DNA of 64,000 nt from positions 1 through 64,000 of the forward strand of contig JANAVG010000015.1 of NCBI GenBank assembly GCA_024213275.1, written 5' to 3'. The translations under genes and the position numbers were made by a program. The notes beneath the pieces are model-generated. The model searched no databases. It was not told the DNA's origin and saw only the letters and a list, made by a program, of their open reading frames with translations. This document shows, one piece after another, positions 62,456 to 64,000 of the stretch. The stretch comes from Rossellomorea sp. BNER. GTDB taxonomy: Bacteria > Bacillota > Bacilli > Bacillales > Bacillaceae_B. Every line of letters starts with the position of its first letter. Within the stretch, counting starts at the first letter, position 1.

Positions 62456-62475
62456 ATTCAAATGTTCTTTTGAAT
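62456..62475. promoter_or_regulatory. Probable CadC operator
   Basis: ATTCAAA-TGTTCT-TTTGAAT is an inverted repeat that resembles the ATTCAAAT-N-ATTTGAAT boxes known upstream of cadCA operons. It lies 20 nt before the cadC start. A second half site, CATTTGAATATT, lies at about 62513-62524. Confidence 0.75.
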
Positions 62476-62602
62476 ATAGTATATGCTAAAGAAGAAGAAA
62501 TGGTCAAACAGTCATTTGAATATTATAAATAACAGAACATTTATTATATTCTGTTATTGTGATAAAATTAATGAAAGCGATACACTAAGGTGGGATGCTC
62601 AA

Positions 62603-62752
62603 ATGGTTGTAAACGAAACAAAATTACGTAAAGAAGCTTACGATAAGTTGTTTGGGAAACAGCAAGAGCAATCGAATGGTCCCTGGTTGATGAACTACAG
62701 TTTACTTGTTTTATCTATTGTCTATATATTGTTTAAAAAGGGTTATTTCTAA
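62603..62752 (+). CDS. 49-residue membrane protein, unknown
   Basis: The frame starts at ATG 62603 (AAGGTGGG upstream) and reads MVVNETKLRKEAYDKLFGKQ, then one hydrophobic helix LMNYSLLVLSIVYILFKKGYF at the C-terminus. It is a tail-anchored small membrane protein. The longer frame from 62483 has no supporting site. It is divergent from cadC and so may share the metal-responsive region, which is only inference. Confidence 0.65.
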   Translation: MVVNETKLRKEAYDKLFGKQQEQSNGPWLMNYSLLVLSIVYILFKKGYF

Positions 62753-62866
62753 TAAATGTTCACTACATCCTGTGGAATGCAGTCATAGTTTAAGATGGGT
62801 TAAGAAGGTTGTTTCAGTTTATGCTACGTGAGATTTAGCGTTTAAGCTAAATAATGAAAAACTTCC

Positions 62867-62914
62867 ACACAAAAAAGGATTGCCCAAGTTCAAATGGACA
62901 ATCCTTTTTTGTGT
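62867..62914. terminator. Strong bidirectional terminator
   Basis: ACACAAAAAAGGATTG and CAATCCTTTTTTGTGT pair perfectly, with an inner CCA/TGG and loop AGTTCAAA. It lies three bases beyond the stop codon of the following minus-strand gene and also ends transcripts from the small gene at 62603. Confidence 0.92.
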
Positions 62915-62916
62915 GA

Positions 62917-63243
62917 TTAGTTCTCTTGTACACTGCTTTGACGTTTTGATAATAATTCTAAGCCTACCCAAAAAGCAACAGATACTAGAGCATAGATCCC
63001 GATTGAGAAATAAATATCTTCTGTTTTCCAATCTAACGTAGGAATAAAAGCCGTTAATACACCTGAAATAATATAGTAGCCTCCAATAATCTGAAGGAAA
63101 AGTTTTTCGGATTGCAGCTTTTTATTTTCTAAGTATCCTTTACCTGCTTTACCAAGGAAAATAGCAATACCTCTTAGAATTAAATATATAGCAAAAGCCG
63201 TAATAATCGCGACGATAAGTTCTTGATTAAATACATCTGCCAT
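62917..63243 (-). CDS. Small membrane protein, unknown
   Basis: The 108-residue protein has three hydrophobic segments (about 8-28, 48-67, 77-95), with a basic loop LENKKLQSEK between the first two. ATG 63243 has AAAGGGGTC six bases upstream. It is divergent from the Ktr gene. No family is recognised with confidence; the function is unknown. Confidence 0.7.
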   Translation of the reverse strand: MADVFNQELIVAIITAFAIYLILRGIAIFLGKAGKGYLENKKLQSEKLFLQIIGGYYIISGVLTAFIPTLDWKTEDIYFSIGIYALVSVAFWVGLELLSKRQSSVQEN

Positions 63244-63429
63244 ATTATGACCCCTTTCTTGCTTTTCAAAGAAAAGTCTTTAATATACCTCTAAAAGTAT
63301 ACCATAAACGATCTTGAATCGTGTAGGAAGTCTATCCCATCTTTTTTCTTTTCATCAATAGTAGTATGATATGAAGTATTGTTATGTACATACTGTGAAT
63401 AGTTCATTTTTCGAAGGAGCTCTTTAAAT

Positions 63430-64000
63430 ATGAACAAGATTAGAATAAAGTTAGATGAATTATCTCCTGCACAACTTATTGTTTCTTTTTATATAATAGC
63501 GGTCATTATTTCAGTTATTTTGCTTAGTTTGCCGATTGCTTTAGAGCCGGGGGTTAAGTGGTCGTTTATTGATGTTCTATTTACAGCAGTAAGCGCCATT
63601 AGCGTTACGGGACTCGGTGTTGTCTCAACACCCGACACATTAAGTACTGCTGGTGTCTTCATCCTCATGTTCATTCTGCAATTCGGTGGTATAGGGGTCA
63701 TGACTCTTGGCACCTTTCTATGGTTAATTTTCGGGAAGAAAATCGGCCTTCGTGAACGTCGGCTCATAATGACGGATCAAAATCAATCCAATTTATCAGG
63801 ACTAGTTGTCCTAATGAAACAAATATTAGGGATCATCCTTCTAATTGAATTCGTAGGAGCATTAATATTAGGAACTTATTTTCTTCAATACTTTCCTTCT
63901 TGGCAGGAAGCCTATCTTCAAGGGTTATTTGCTTCTGTAAGTGCAACCACGAATGCAGGATTTGATATTACTGGGGAATCACTCATTCCTTTTGCTAAAG
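63430..64000 (+). CDS. ktrD: Ktr-type potassium transporter membrane subunit, partial
   Basis: The gene starts at ATG 63430 (AAGGAGC upstream) and runs off the window end. The 190 visible residues begin MNKIRIKLDELSPAQLIVSFY and show the first selectivity loop SVTGLGVVSTPD and the second ATTNAGFDITG, with FGGIGVMTLGTF between, typical of KtrB/KtrD. These are K+ (Na+-coupled) channels of the TrkH type working with a KtrA/KtrC ring. The N-terminal sequence looks closer to KtrD (LSPAQLI) than KtrB; no ktrA or ktrC is in the window, which suits KtrD. Confidence 0.85.
   Translation, partial: MNKIRIKLDELSPAQLIVSFYIIAVIISVILLSLPIALEPGVKWSFIDVLFTAVSAISVTGLGVVSTPDTLSTAGVFILMFILQFGGIGVMTLGTFLWLIFGKKIGLRERRLIMTDQNQSNLSGLVVLMKQILGIILLIEFVGALILGTYFLQYFPSWQEAYLQGLFASVSATTNAGFDITGESLIPFAK

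Noticed and set aside
1..64000. CRISPR array, prophage, integrase or IS transposase
   Set aside because: No regular repeat-spacer pattern, no phage structural genes and no transposase or integrase frame are visible anywhere in the window.

Overview
The window is a 64 kb piece of an AT-rich chromosome from an endospore-forming Bacillaceae (Bacillus or a close relative). The evidence is gene content and order: scoC, yhaH, yhaI, yhaL, prsA, yhaM, yhaN, yhaO, yhaP, yhaQ, yhaR, hemZ, yhaX, yheA to yheE, an alpha/beta SASP gene, yheG, and yheH/yheI, which match the yha-yhe part of the Bacillus subtilis chromosome. Inserted among them are blocks that lie elsewhere in B. subtilis (yxkF-msmX, fumC, yhfS/yhfT/bioY-like genes, tcyABC, a thiamine-precursor ABC operon, cadCA, ktr). 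Nothing looks like a prophage, plasmid or CRISPR. The accessory material is small: short repeats, hairpin elements and one broken gene.

Layout. 0-6.7 kb: yhaH, the regulator scoC, yhaI, a DUF3267 protein, three tandem 27-28-residue YjcZ-like peptides, prsA, yhaL and yhaM. 7-15.4 kb: an MFS efflux protein, the yhaO-yhaN nuclease/ATPase pair and the yhaQ-yhaP ABC exporter. 15.5-22.5 kb: yhzD, DinB-like protein, enoyl-CoA hydratase, acyl-CoA ligase, hemZ, yhaX. 22.8-31 kb: yheA, yheB, then a four-gene operon of paralogous YheC/YheD ATP-grasp proteins joined by 4-nt overlaps, followed by a ferritin-like gene and yheE. 31-34 kb: yxkF, msmX, a zinc-ribbon protein, and an SASP gene preceded by a tRNA-like structure ending in an encoded CCA. 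34-40 kb: fumC, then SDR, thiolase, acyl-CoA ligase and bioY, the last with a BirA-like operator over its promoter. 41-43.4 kb: tcyABC. 43.6-51 kb: yheG, a DUF2935 protein, bmrC/bmrD with a leader-peptide attenuator, an MFS protein. 51-55 kb: universal stress protein, XRE regulator, orphan histidine kinase, dicarboxylate/amino-acid symporter. 55.5-59.4 kb: thiYXZ with a thiamine-binding protein and a TatD protein, under a TPP riboswitch. 59.5-64 kb: truncated aldo/keto reductase, cadCA, two small membrane proteins, and the start of a Ktr potassium transporter.

Three non-coding systems stand out. (1) Four copies of a 160-164 bp element with about 25-bp terminal inverted repeats, each flanked by a different perfect 6-bp direct repeat, behave like a MITE family; two bracket tcyC inside its operon. 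(2) At least six 95-120 bp hairpin elements share a core ending GAAGTTGTGGTTCC or a variant and sit at gene ends. (3) The bmrC leader carries a 26-codon peptide whose codons can pair with the 5' arm of a terminator, followed by a second terminator and another small ORF.

Most start codons were re-chosen from ribosome binding sites, so several genes are shorter than their longest open frame. Assignments rest on recognised motifs and remembered family sequences; no search was run.
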